64,000 bases of DNA from Schistocephalus solidus. Lineage: Eukaryota; Platyhelminthes; Cestoda; Diphyllobothriidea; Diphyllobothriidae. The number at the start of each line of letters is the position of its first letter. The stretch's first letter is position 1. The position numbers were made by a program, and so were the translations under genes. Below, piece after piece: positions 35,045 through 46,250 of the stretch. The stretch spans positions 123,501 through 187,500 of the forward strand of contig WEDG01003967.1 in the NCBI GenBank assembly GCA_017591395.1, read 5' to 3'. A model generated the notes under the pieces. That model saw only the letters and a list, made by a program, of their open reading frames with translations, searched no databases and was not told where the DNA came from.

Positions 35045-35230
35045 TGAATTAAGATCAAGTATTCCGGTTCCAGAAGGAATTTAATCGAACCTTTCTCACT
35101 TATATTAATATTGTTTGATATTAAAAGACATAAAGGCATTGCTTTTGTTCCATGATATCAAATAGCTTAGAAAATTTCTTGAATATCCGGCAATCCCCGA
35201 TTCCGCCCAAAGCCTTCTATACATTCACGC
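35045..35230 (+). repeat. Dispersed AT-rich repeat, copy 2
   Basis: Shares gaattaagatca, ttccggttccag and aaatttcttgaatatccggc with 27396-27595 in the same order and orientation. Confidence 0.6.
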
Positions 35231-35523
35231 AACTTTGCTGAAAATCACAAAGTCAGTTACAATTAGTATCATGCCCTTTTTACTTTAGCGAACGAGTACC
35301 CGTTTGAAGCCTGCACTTTGGACACTAAATTAAACAAAAAAAGCTCCAACATAAAGCGAAATGTGGGTTCTTCATTTTCAGCAAAAATTTATCGCTTCTT
35401 TTCAAGAAAGTCAAAAAACGTCAAACATCCATATTTTTACCTTGACTTGATCTTGGAAAAAAGTAAAGTTTGCATGTATTCGTCAGCTTTCTATCTAAAT
35501 AAAGCGTTTTTTAATGAGATACC

Positions 35524-35573
35524 TTATTATATTATTATTATATTATTATTATTATATTATTATTATTATTATT
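35524..35573. repeat. (ATT)n microsatellite
   Basis: ATT/TTA trinucleotides with a few interruptions. Confidence 0.9.
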
Positions 35574-36129
35574 AATTGAGCTTTGGCGTATTTCTTTTCA
35601 TTTTTGTTAAGGATGTTCGTTTAACTCTGCGATAAGTTTTCATGTTTTTGATGAATCGACAAATATGACGCAAAGAGTCATCTGCATTAGGAAGAATATC
35701 CAAAAACTCCCAAATTCTTTAACTACTTTCAAGAAATATCTTACTTTTAACATTTTGATAAACATATAGAAATTAAAAAATCTCTTAAAAATCACGAGAA
35801 TTGTGAAGTATTCACGTATATTTTAGGAAGGGTTGCATATTAATTGTAATCCAAGATCAAAAAGATCAATACAGAAATTTGGTGAAAGGAAAGTTCTCTA
35901 AATGTCCACGAAATCATACGTTTATGATTTCAACTGAAAATTCTATTTAAATTTATTAATCACAGTTACAGTGATTCAACACGTTTTGGGAATATGCCGT
36001 CGTTTTTAAAAATGCTGGTATTTATAAGCGATTTACTAGTACTTTTACTATTTCCTTCAAGTTTTAAATTCACGTAGGGTTGTTCATTATTATTTCAAAA
36101 CTTTCGTACATGTGTGGGTGCCAGTTTGC

Positions 36130-36560
36130 GAGTGATTATCAACCATTCAAAATTTCGGCACCCTGCAAGATACGATAGTTCGACCGTCGTAGTCCGACAA
36201 TGTCCACCGTATGCTCATGGGAAAGTTGAGCAGGGACGGTGAATTGCAAGTGATTTAGTTTTAAGTGATAGTAGCCTTGCGCTGCAGCTACCGCACTCTC
36301 TCCTCCTCCCCCACCTGAGCCCGGTGTCAAGACAGAGTCAAAAGACCGGAGGCGGGAGAGGACGCAGGTGGCTGGCGCAGCCGGGTCCCCTAAGTCCTAG
36401 CCGCCCCTAGGCGTGCCACCACACCTCTATGTTCGGCATTTGTTATGGGAGCGCAACCCGAATTACGCATGCCATGCCCTAATGTGGCCCCCATGTTGGT
36501 CCAACGCATCTACCACGTGGCCCGTTTAGGGGGCAAAACCCTGCATGATAGAGGTCACAC
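36130..36560. repeat. Complex repeat family copy
   Basis: Contains gttcgaccgtcgtagtccga, ccggtgtcaagacagagtca and ggacgcaggtggctggc. Part corresponds in reverse orientation to the modules at 20200-20700, and part matches 50210-50380. Confidence 0.6.
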
Positions 36561-36577
36561 ACACACACACACACACT
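36559..36577. repeat. (AC)n microsatellite
   Basis: An uninterrupted run of AC dinucleotides just upstream of the next exon. Confidence 0.9.
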
Positions 36578-36611
36578 TTAGGTCACCATCTCGATATACT
36601 GTACCTTTCAG

Positions 36612-36811
36612 GCTTGCGCTGCCGGCACTATCCATGGAGGGTTATCACGACACGTCCACCTGCGTCAGCCCGACCAATGATCTCATACTGAACGGTGAAT
36701 GTATTGGGCACTGTGGCACGGTACCAGCCTTCCGTTGGGAACTGCACCTATTAATCCATGACGAGGTATTGCAGGAACCTAGGACTTTGGAGCTACCTGA
36801 TGCTGCAGATG
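36612..36811 (+). CDS. Polycystin-like exon, REJ module
   Basis: Acceptor gtacctttcag|G (phase 2) and donor GCAGATG|gtaagc (phase 1). The frame reads LALPALSMEGYHDTSTCVSP, then ECIGHCGTVPAFRWELHLL. The C..C...P.F.W pattern fits the repeated Cys/Trp blocks of REJ. Both phases match the neighbours. Confidence 0.85.
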
Positions 36812-38829
36812 GTAAGCTTACCTTGTGGTTAGGACCTGGTCTTTTAAGAAATCCCTCTCAGTGTGTCCAGTGTTTTTGAAGAGCTGTTGATTCCATGCCG
36901 GCCTAACCTGGGACACAGTCAAGTAGGCCATCTCTAGTAGTTACGTGTAAAGTAGACTCACTATCTCGACTAACCAAACTTACGAAATGCGTACTTAATT
37001 GGAAATGAGTACTAAAGAAAAGGGATCTCTATATTACTCGTCGTGTCGCATAATTACCGGATAGTTCAATCACGTCTGGATACCAGCTTTGAACGAGCAT
37101 TTTTTAAGCTGCCTGAAAAATCTACACTACGTATAAACTGACTACTAAAGTTACAGGAATTTTTTCCTATACTTTTTTCATACCCTTATAAAAGCAACTT
37201 CTTTTTATAGCAAACACGAGCACAGGTATTCGTTCATGCACTCATTTTATAGCACGGTAGGTTCTCTTCAAATTTTATATCCGAACACAAAACAGTTTTC
37301 GGTTTTAAAAAAATAATAATTGTGAGATTTTATGACCATGGAATTTCCATTCATAAGTCATCATACCTGTTCCAAACTGGTCCACATTCACAGCACTACA
37401 TGACGTCTTTTTAATAAAGTGGAGAAATAAGGGATTTTGCTTAGGCCGAATATTTACAGGATGTAGCTCGCAAACCTTAAAAACAGTGTAACGTCAGGTA
37501 GAGTTTTAATATTATTTGGGAATTGGAAACTCTTTCTAAAACGGAAAGATACCCTTTCTTTAAGTACAAAATATAAACCAGACGTAATTTTCCACCAACT
37601 GAATTCAAGAAAGAATATTTGCGTACAGGTTTTTCTATAACATATATTTTGATTTAAAAGGGCATCGAAAATCGATTGTAAAATTCATAGTTATTAAGTA
37701 ATCATTGCTATGAAATGAAGGTTTTACATGCACCTCAGGACTAAAATATCTTTGGATTAGACTACACTATAATAAATGTAGCAAATCCAGTTAAGCAGTA
37801 TTTTCGGATCGAAACCACGTTGCAGAATTTTGGTTAACACTTCATGAGGTAGCACATCTACTGTTAATAGCCGCTCCCCCAGAAGGGATATAGGGTAGGA
37901 TCTAATCCCTTCCAAAAACTGACATGCATTAATGTTTCTTTAAGGAGACCCATGGCTTGACAGAATTTGGCTGAGGCAGATACTAGCAACGTTGGCGAGC
38001 CCCTTGAAACATACTAAACATTTTTGAGTCCCACCCAAGGTTGTTGACCAATCAGCGAGCTGTCGAACAGTTTCAAGCATCATAACTGCCTGTGACTCAG
38101 CCAATCAGCACACACACACACCGTCGTATACACTAGTTTGCAAACGTTTACAGCCCACTTTCTCGTGCAAGAAGCCAACCAATCGACCGACCCTCCTTAA
38201 AGTTGACTTGTTATCTTAAAAGTTAATAAACATCACAGAAAGCAATGGTAGCAACTTAAGCTTGTAGACTATGACCAAATGCTAAAAACAACGGAAGCTT
38301 ATACAAGCAAACATGCGAGTGATTTTGGGTTCGAGCAACAATTCAAAACGTTAGGTAAATTAAGCTTTTGTTCCAGCGACCCATCTCAACAACGGAAGAA
38401 TGCAACAGGTGCCTAGTTGCCTAATCAACTTGCTTCGAGACTGACTGTTCGAACTTAACTATGAAGAGAGGGCTAAGAAGTTGGATGGCCTTGGCTTGTC
38501 TTCAAAAGCAAAAAAGGAAAGGCTTTAATGCAGCCAGAGTTCTAAAGACCGTCAATACCTTAGACGAATAATCGGTTAAATTATTCAATGCCGCAAAAAT
38601 TTTAGTTATTCCGTGTGCCTGAGTAGTGTATAAGCCTACCGGTGGCTCTGACTGTCTAAGGCCGTGAACACTGCTGTGATGCTTGTAACCTATTTTATCT
38701 TAGCCGCCAAAGTAGACTGCTGATCAGAGCTCATGAAGCTATGATGCCTGTGAAATAGAGTTCCCTTTTTTAATTTTCGTCATTTTGTCTAATAGCTGCT
38801 GCTACTCACTTCTCCCGCTGTCACTGTAG
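36812..38829. other. AT-rich intron
   Basis: No exon or recognised element. Acceptor ctgtcactgtag is at 38829. Confidence 0.4.
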
Positions 38830-39087
38830 ATTACACATCGCTCATCCTCATAATCAAAGCCAGCGCACTGGTCAAAATCAACCGATCAGAGGAACTCCGT
38901 GTCTGCTTCGTGGCCGTGGGTTTACCCAGTCGACCCAGAGTGTGCCGCGTTTTCTGCCTGGCCGCTCCCCCGCTACTGGGCGAGTGTCGGATCAATGTCA
39001 CCGGACCAATCAGCCCAGACACCTACGTATCCATTTCCTGTGAAGGCACTGGAAACAGTGGCAGGCCCTTCATCTATCGCTTCTACA
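38830..39087 (+). CDS. Polycystin-like exon, REJ module
   Basis: Acceptor tcactgtag|AT (phase 1) and donor TTCTACA|gtaggc (phase 1). The frame has SLILIIKASALVKINRSEEL, then ECRINVTGPISPDTYVSISC, a REJ-like Cys pattern. GC-rich compared with the flanks. Followed by a 40-nt intron. Confidence 0.87.
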
Positions 39088-39127
39088 GTAGGCCTTTTGA
39101 TGTTGTGACTGTTCATTTTGTTTTCAG
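39088..39127 (+). other. 40-nt mini-intron
   Basis: Starts gtaggc and ends in the strong tract ttcattttgttttcag. Removing it joins TTCTAC-A with GG-AGC and keeps the frame open (IYRFY then RSNSQIKVD). Reading through gives a UAG in this frame. Confidence 0.7.
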
Positions 39128-39163
39128 GGAGCAACAGCCAGATCAAAGTTGATACCAGCCGAT
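39128..39163 (+). CDS. Short polycystin-like exon
   Basis: After the mini-intron the frame gives RSNSQIKVDTSR. The donor is probably CCGAT|gtagtc at 39164 (phase 1), which joins the phase 1 start at 44004. Without a donor here the frame meets a stop within five further codons. The donor is not strong. Confidence 0.55.
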
Positions 39164-39193
39164 GTAGTCATCCCTTCTAAGGTCTTTTTTGTA

Positions 39194-39319
39194 GGGATGG
39201 CTTACTTATCACCGTAAACGGCACATGGGAATAGAAGTGGACCGGAGGGTGAGGATGAGTCGAAGGGTCGGGATGGCTTACATATTACCGTAAACGGCAC
39301 ATGGGAATAGAAGTGGACC
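39194..39319. repeat. Local direct repeat, about 50 bp, 76-bp period
   Basis: Two nearly identical copies of gggatggcttac...accgtaaacggcacatggga...gtggacc, starting at 39194 and 39270. Confidence 0.85.
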
Positions 39320-40114
39320 ACCCAACTCATCAAAATGGCTCAGCACACAATTCCAGGAAAGTGAAATATTCCCGTGTCCTAACCCCTAAGATAAACCTAC
39401 ACCACAGCACTTATCTTAAATCAAAGGTAACAGTATTCCTGACTGACAGAAGCGAACAGGCGAATTACAGGCAGCAGTTCAGAAGGAGAAAATGTGATCG
39501 TCGGGTCAAGAAGTTCACTGGCCAGGCGTTTTGGATGCTTACTTCTGAGGCCGAAAGACCCACTGCTGCGACAGGAGGCGTCTGGAATCGTTGACCAGAT
39601 CTGGGGCAGTTGTGGACAAGGAAATTACGTCAAAAAACCGGGAGATTACTCCAGACGTAAATGGCTGGGTACGCAGCTGCGGTGAGGAGGAAATACGGTA
39701 GGTCTAAGGTTGCAACTCACTCGACAGGATCCTGTTATATTTTCAAGCTTTACGACGCCAAAATCCTCGCAAGATGTTATAATCGTATGGACCACGATCT
39801 ACTCTAGTCATGCTTCTCAAGCCCGCAGTCCATCAACAAGTGCAATTACATCCCGTTCTGGTATTCTGTGCTGGATCTTGCCTGAGCAAGGGATTTGTTC
39901 ACGTGATGAGGGCGCTTGTAACCAACTCTTCCAATATCAAGGAACCAAATTACCTAGTAACTATCATACCAACCTCCAATGCGGATGATGAAATAGTGAC
40001 GAGTAATGACTCGGAAGTGGACTGCCGAGCTATCGTCACATCATGTACGACTTCCAGAGGTGATCCTGTGAGCTGCTAATCGTAGTAAGCATGTAGACAC
40101 GTGGCCTCTACGTA

Positions 40115-40123
40115 CTATAAATA
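40115..40123 (+). promoter_or_regulatory. TATA box of PLE terminal region
   Basis: CTATAAATA, about 30 nt upstream of the hammerhead. The same 9-mer sits at 2288 and 54905 in the same relation to a hammerhead-like motif. Confidence 0.5.
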
Positions 40124-40153
40124 CAGCCCTTCCTGCGTTTCTATTACCCTTAT

Positions 40154-40187
40154 CTGATGATGGGTTCAAGTGAGAATCCGAAACGTC
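40154..40187 (+). ncRNA. PLE-type hammerhead with minimal stem III
   Basis: CTGATGA, then stem II GGGTTC-AAGTGA-GAATCC (six pairs, one wobble), then GAA and ACGTC. Stem III is only the self-complementary ACGT. CTTAT before and ATAAG after can pair as part of stem I. All core bases are intact. Variants with diminished stem III tied to PLEs, cleaving as dimers, are described (Luense, Weinberg and Breaker). Confidence 0.68.
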
Positions 40188-40229
40188 AGGCCAATAAGCT
40201 TCTTGTTCCAGTGATCGCATCTTCTCCTT

Positions 40230-40420
40230 CCGAATTAATCCTAACCTTAAATCTACATTATATCCTAACTTACTAGCTTATTATGCTAACCTACTCTAAC
40301 CTCTAACCTAACCCTAAATATAACTATAACTTACGTACTTACTACAAGTAACATACTATTACCTCTAACCTAACCGTAAACGTAACTTTGACCTTAACCA
40401 TAAACTCATCTCTATTTTCC
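40230..40420. repeat. Degenerate CCTAAC (telomere-like) repeat patch
   Basis: Repeated cctaac/ctaacc variants (ctctaacctaaccctaaata, tctaacctaaccgtaaac) start directly downstream of the PLE end. Confidence 0.6.
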
Positions 40421-40574
40421 TTGGAAGTTGGTGCCATTGTGTGGTATATTGTGGATGATTCTTGTTCATAGGTCTTGCTTAAATGATCACATTAGTCATC
40501 CTTGTCTGTTTTATTCTAAAATACAATAGTTAATGAGAAATAACGAAGTGTGTTCGAGCACCGGGACAATTTGC

Positions 40575-41800
40575 TTAGTATTCTCCGTTTTCAAACGCCT
40601 TCAGGAGTCCATCGTCAGAGAAAGCAGCAGCAACGACAAAGGTGGCACTTAAAGGAGGCACAAACCAATAAATGATCACTGACGCCAGTCTGGAGGTAAC
40701 TGCGCAGGGCTCTGTACACCGGCGCAAAATCGACACATCTATTGATTGAGTTGTCATCCATGGACCAGGATTTAATCAATTCTCGGCTCCTCTTGTTTCC
40801 GGCTTGGGCGATTGTATTGAGGGCTGCGAAGTTGTGACCAATTTCTTAGGCGTGGGCAGCAACTTGCGATAATTCATCTCTCCGTAGCACAAGCAATTTA
40901 CGTTCATACACGCGTGATCCGTGCAGGCGTTAGTTTGACCTCCGTATTTACGAGGACAGTTTAGGCATGGGATGCAATAAACTAGCCCAAATTGCTCTTT
41001 GGGGTTTATTCGGGCTTTCAGTTTAATCCCTCTGCTGCACATAATAGCTTTGGGTCGGTGTGCAATGGCAACACCTAGTCCGGCAACAATGTACTCAGTC
41101 GCTTCTGACACGTCCTTGATATAGGGTAGAGCGTGCCATATCCTTGGTTCTGTTTCTGATTGGGTCCTCAGAGGCCAAACGCGTAGGCATCGGCATATGA
41201 ACACCTTCGGATAGCCATTCCGCATAAATTGTTCGCGGGGCTTTCGGGTCTCGTTTATTTTTTTCTCCGGCTTGCTGAATCCGTTTGAAGAGCGTTCTAA
41301 TACAGCTTCATTTGCGCATCACTGAGTAGTCGCTGTGAAAGCTAAGGAATTGTGTGGTGTTCGTTGCCTTCCTGTAAATCGTCGTCTCAAGTTAGCCGTT
41401 GAGATTTTGCTTGACGAGGACCTCAAGGAAAGGCAGCTGCTGTTTTTTCCCACTTCCCTCGTGAATTTTATGTCAGAAAAGATTCCATTGAGTAAATTAT
41501 GGAAGTTTTGCAGCATGTTTTTCTTGACGACAACAATCATGTCATCAACGTACCAACGCCAAAAACGGGTTCGATTTGGATTAAGATAGTGTTTTCTAGC
41601 TCCGTTAGGACCAGTTCTGTCACCAAACCTGAGATTGGGGAGCCCATTGGACATCCTTTAAACTGTGTATAGATTACTAAAGCTAAGGTCAAGTAAATTT
41701 TTCGGAAAAATTGGAAAAGCCCCATGAGGTGTTCAAATGTAGTGGATTCTAATACCTCTTCAAGCCTCTTACATAAGACTTTTTGTGCCAAATTTGGTGC
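40575..41800 (-). mobile_element. Penelope-like element, decayed, RT through GIY-YIG
   Basis: From the higher coordinate down, the minus strand gives FKGCPMGSPISGLVTELVLT (motif B), FWRWYVDDMIVVVKKNMLQN (motif C, YVDD intact), IVAGLGVAIAHRPKAIMCSR, and FGLVYCIPCLNCPRKYGGQT (GIY-YIG, decayed). The lower end reads IIYWFVPPLSATFVVAAAF with a degenerate hammerhead core at 40618-40612. Several frames are needed, so this is a pseudogene in a polycystin intron. Confidence 0.85.
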
Positions 41801-41839
41801 AGGATTTCATCCGATTTACTCGTCCGACCTTGAAGGTGC

Positions 41840-42170
41840 CATAATGTGATCACGGAAAAGGATTGGCGCCAGATGAAAGTAACTGACACCTCCCTGGCTC
41901 GATTCTATGGCCTGCCAAAAATCCATAAGCCAAATGTCCCACTGCGGCCAATCGTTTGCCTAAAAGGCAGCCCTAACTTTAACTTGACAAAGTGGATGTA
42001 CACCAAATTGAAGTTCCTCCAAGGCATTTCAACTGTCTCAGTTCGGTCAGCCTCTCAATTCTTCATTTATTGGCTTATACCACCCTATTAGTTTCGCCTT
42101 TATTCGTTGCTGCTGTTATCACTGAGGATGGACTCCTGCAGAAGTTTGAAAGCTGAGAATAATAAACAAA
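41840..42170 (+). mobile_element. PLE RT N-terminal fragment plus terminal region, opposite orientation
   Basis: A plus-strand frame reads TSLARFYGLPKIHKPNVPLR then PIVCLKGSPNFNLTKWMYTK, the start of the PLE RT (GLPK.HK motif). It then changes abruptly at about 42060 to a terminal region (YWLIPPY; gttgctgctgttatcactga) that mirrors the minus-strand terminal region at 40575-40700. A degenerate hammerhead-like core lies at 42122-42155. Confidence 0.72.
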
Positions 42171-42179
42171 TTGTCCCGG

Positions 42180-44003
42180 TGCTCAGACAGACTTTGTCTT
42201 TTCTCATACATTCTCCTGGGACTTGACCCTTCTCATTCATTCGTGGACAATTGCTGATGACAAGGGAAAGTGGAATTCGAAGACAGCCAGTCAAGGCCGG
42301 AAATAATGCTTCGGATGTTGAAACAACATCATACCTTGTGGATTTCCAATTCAAAAGTGAATAGGTTATCAACTTGACCCTCTGGCTTCCTTTCGAAGTA
42401 CAATGGCACCAGCGTGGTTCCCTATCTCGAGAATAATTCGATGCGAAATATATGATGTAGGCTTGCTTGTTTGTGGTGTGCGTGTTTTGCAGCCATAAAT
42501 TGGCTGAAGTGCCGGTGCGTTGAACCAAACTGGTTACTTGGAAGCTTCTTTTGGTTTGAATCTTGTCCACACGAACATCCAAGCTACTGCTCTACATATG
42601 TGTGTGACACAACTTCTACGGAGGCTTTACGCTACGCGTCCCACTGTGTTCGCTATCAGTACCAATTCGGCTAGCCGACTGGTGGATGCAGAAAAAGGGA
42701 CAGTGGGTTTGACACTAGATCTCCATTTTTGGGCAATTCAAGACACTTTTCACTATCATCCCACGGACACGTAAAGAGTCGTGGCTTTGGGATTTAGAGC
42801 AACTCTATGCTTATCCTGATAAAGTGACAGGCCGCGTTGATGTCTTAATGTCTTAATCGCTTACTTAAAGTAAATCAGTCTATATGAGGTTTTATAGGCG
42901 TAGACTGAACTTTGATATGAAAGCACGCAGGATCCGCTGGGATCATACTGATGAGCCGAACGACTAGCAGCTATATCCAACAGCGGTAGAATATCAACGA
43001 ACACATGGCTGGGCTGTAAGATATTACCTGTGCTGTCAATATGGTGTATCTTGTAATCCCCTATGTAGCATTTATATCACTGTCACTTACGTGAGTGCCG
43101 AGACTCCCCTACAATGTAGCCTGATATGCGTGAATTTAGGCATCAGATTGTGTGTTGCACGCGTAGATGGGCCACTTAGACTGGCTGGCCACGGCGCATG
43201 TGGCCACCACTGGCCATTCTTGCTCCTTGACCAGGACACAGTGGACGCATTGCATGCACAATTCTCACTGGGCAGAGGTTGTCGGTGCCTGCAACGGTAA
43301 CTGACGTTTTGTGTGAAAGCGAGGATGATTTAAGCGAAATGTTGATCAGGTTCTTTTGAATTCCGGATAATTAGACCGTTTGGTCATTTGAACGAAATAC
43401 TGGAGACTGCAAAAAGATGAATGAATTTTAGGGCAGTTTATCTACGCATCATGATTAACGCTCCATTTAAGTGAATCAGGGCTTTTCCCAAGTCAGCATT
43501 AAAGGAGGCAAGGCGCTTTAGTACAATTGGCCCTCTAACCACTTGAGCTATGAGACTCTGACTGATGGGCTAGACATTTTCAAGTATTGACCGATTTAAA
43601 CACTTATCCAAATTATCAACTACATAGTCCAAGCTTATAGATTGATTGTTAAGAAAAATCCGATTAAGCAATCAGCCTGTTGTATTGGAAATTGATGGAT
43701 TTTACACGCCACGGTAAGACATGTGGGTAACCTTGTTCAAATATTAGAAAAGTACAAAGCTCTCCATTTGAACCTCCTTATTCAGATGGTTAGAGTTCTG
43801 AGTTTAACTAAAGACATGCCCTTCCTATGAATATCTTATCAAATCCACCAAATTTTATAACATTTGAGATGTAGTTGCATTATTTAAGCATAACAAAACA
43901 CCTATTTAGGTCATCATTAGATCATGGTCACACCTGTTAACCTTGCTCTATACCAAGAAAATGCCATCCTACAAAACACCTTTTCACCTGCTTTCCCTTT
44001 CAG
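42180..44003. other. Intron with unidentified remnants
   Basis: A 69-codon frame at 43091-43296 looks protein-like and has a donor, but it ends in phase 2 and cannot join the phase 1 exon at 44004. A degenerate tRNA-like patch (about 43500-43560) and a foldback-family string (cctgtgctgtcaatatggtg at 43030) are present. Confidence 0.4.
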
Positions 44004-44155
44004 CAAAAGAAGATGGAGGTAACTTCGTCTTCCACACCTCCAGTCTACCCTTATTTGAGGGACAACTGCCACATAGAACAGGCGAATTCACTGTCTGTAT
44101 CCGGGTTATTGACAATTACTGCTCCTACGACGAACGCTGCTTTGTTCAGATTGAA
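44004..44155 (+). CDS. Polycystin-like exon, end of REJ module
   Basis: Acceptor tgctttccctttcag|CA (phase 1) and donor ATTGAA|gtaagt (phase 0). The frame reads KEDGGNFVFHTSSLPLFEG, then GEFTVCIRVIDNYCSYDERC, a pattern like Y.l.v.V.D.yG near the end of REJ modules. Strong splice sites and matching phases. Confidence 0.88.
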
Positions 44156-44353
44156 GTAAGTCCTGACCTTAATCACCCCTCCCCACATACCTCGAAGATT
44201 CGGCGGGTTTCTGTGGTGTCTACAAGTGCACAACACATTTTTCGTGCTGTCAGTTTGGTACACAATTAATTAAGGGTGAAAATGAACAGGAGCTCAGCCA
44301 TTTAAAGCATACAGCACATATAGAGGTTAACTAATAACCCACTTTGGCAGCAT

Positions 44354-44463
44354 AGATACTAGCAAAAAGCCGAGACACGTGTCTCGTCGATATTTTGCCG
44401 TTGCATGGGACAGCTGCGAGGGGTTCGGCGAAACACGCGTCTTGATTTTTGGCTAGAATATCT
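44354..44463. mobile_element. Foldback (MITE-like) element with imperfect terminal inverted repeats
   Basis: The left end AGATACTAGCAAAAAGCC and following GAGACACGTGTCTCG is imperfectly complementary to the right end (ggcgaaacacgcgtcttgat and tttggctagaatatct), about 36 bp each. Related strings occur at 32900, 43030, 53950, 63225 and 63480, and the left half matches the 354-bp satellite at 55636. No coding capacity. Confidence 0.6.
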
Positions 44464-44639
44464 GCTTCCATTGTGATGCATCGCGTAACCTATGTATACA
44501 CTACTGGTTGCTTGTTGGTCGTCTAATGAAAACTACCTGGCTATGTCGCTGTGGCTGATGTACCAATGCCCAAATATTCATATCAGTTATCGGACTGAAC
44601 CTATGACAAGCTAACTTCAGACTGATTTATTCTAAAGCC

Positions 44640-46250
44640 TGAGAGAATTTAAAAGTGGCAGCATACAGCATGTTTATTTTAGCAAAAAAACACTTGCTAA
44701 AAACAGTGAACAGGAACTGCATTGATCGATTCGTGACGTCGTTATTTCATTGGTCAGCAAACTGAGCGAAAGCGCAGTTCGGTGTCCACGAACCGATTAC
44801 GGAGAAAACCATCTGAGGAATCGGTTCAACGCAGTTAAGTGGCCGCTGAGAGTAAGTAGCGAGTGCCGGAGATCTGGAGGGTTATGTTTTGAGACCATTT
44901 GTTTTTCCGAGAAGGTGAGGCGGGAGGGAAAGCTGAGCAACTTGGTGGCCATTTTGAGATTTTAGCTGAGGATGTCTTATCCAAAAACCCACACTGTGTT
45001 TGAGACAGAACGCTTCTGAGTAATACTGAGCATGAACAAATGTAGTCGGTTTAGGTTTTACTCAAAAATGCATTTAGTTGGCAAAACATTCTGCCGAGCT
45101 GAAATTTCGATGTTGGTATTTCATACTTAATATCGCGTAGTGCCCTCCTGTTACTTGAAACTGTCTTTTCCTAGGCAACTTATCACGCAAAGGAAATCCT
45201 TTACGGTATTTTATGTAAGATATACCGAATGATGTGGTGACTCTCTAATACAAAAGCAACTCCTGACATGTTCAGTACATTCCCGGTGAAATAGATTGAA
45301 AATTCTTTAAATGAAATTCTACCAGATCTTATTGTTGAAATTAGATGGTCCATCTTTCCAAATAATATCTAACAGAGCTATACATAGCATTTATAACGGA
45401 GATTAAGTATTAGTTTCGTTTCTGCTTGAGCGCCAAAAGTTTCTTTATATGGACATACGCGGTAAATATTTTTAGGGCAAACGTTGAAACACCTCAAGAA
45501 TGAGTGAAAAGCTGGGCTTAGTTTCAGACTGCACAATCATTAGCAAATGTACGAAGTACCATTTTGGCGAAATTCTTCTATAATATATGGATAAATGTAA
45601 GTGGGCATCTGAAATCCGCGAAATTAGTAATTAGATAATTAGTAGGTAATTAGTTTGTTGTGAATTTGAATCGTGCAGGTCGATCGAATGATGCTCAAAC
45701 AACTGGGGCCAACTGCTCCCTCTAACCTCGAAGTACTGGTAGGCAATGCACCCCACACTCCATTTCACGTTGCGTAGCCTCTACCTCAGTGTGATATTGC
45801 AAAAAGCCCTTACGTATTCCTCATAACCTTTACGGACTTTTCCTTTTGTGGATATAAGCGATTCGCTTGCCCATGCACTAGTGTGTACGCATGGTGAAAC
45901 TTCGGTAGTTAGGAATGACAGCCCGTAAGATCATATATACATCCTCATGGTCACTATTCATACAGCACGCATATGTTTGCCGAGGGATGGAGGCACTTAA
46001 ACAAATGCACGGGTGCTTAAATAAGATTCAATTGTCTCAAACTCTTGTGCTTTCTTGTGGTTAATTTCAATTCTCCAATCCATTAAATCGTGATTCCCAC
46101 AACACCCCTGACAGAATTTATTTAACGACGGACAAAAGGGTGGCACTAAGTCAGTCCACCTCCCAAATATTGTGTGAAAGGTATTAAAACCGTCTTGTCT
46201 GTTCTTCGGGCATATTTTCTTCAACTAAATGCTTCTTTGTGAATATATAG
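44640..46250. other. Intron, nothing recognised
   Basis: Ordinary intron sequence up to acceptor tttgtgaatatatag at 46250. Confidence 0.4.

Larger units (their letters stand above)
34626..36130. other. AT-rich intron with repeat copy and (ATT)n
   Basis: Holds copy 2 of the dispersed AT-rich repeat (35045-35230) and an ATT-rich microsatellite (35524-35573). Nothing else recognised. Confidence 0.45.
39490..40215 (+). mobile_element. PLE 3' end: GIY-YIG remnant, TATA box and hammerhead
   Basis: One frame reads PLLRQEASGIVDQIWGSCGQ then GNYVKKPGDYS, the GIY-YIG core (YRIWCSCG..NYVG.TG in intact relatives). A second reads HSTGSCYIFKLYDAKILARC, SINKCNYIPFWYSVL. Stops and frame changes show decay. 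The end carries CTATAAATA at 40115-40123 and a hammerhead motif at 40154-40187. Confidence 0.78.

Noticed and set aside
36445..36611. Upstream extension of the frame into the exon at 36612
   Set aside because: It runs through an (AC)n tract and a complex repeat copy, and a good acceptor lies at 36611.
42950..42975. CTGATGAG string that could start a hammerhead
   Set aside because: No GAAA plus NUH partner at a suitable distance and no stem II.
43091..43296. 69-codon plus-strand frame with a GT donor, possible polycystin exon
   Set aside because: It ends in phase 2 whereas the next exon (44004) starts in phase 1, and the exon at 39163 already joins 44004 in phase. The upstream acceptor is poor.
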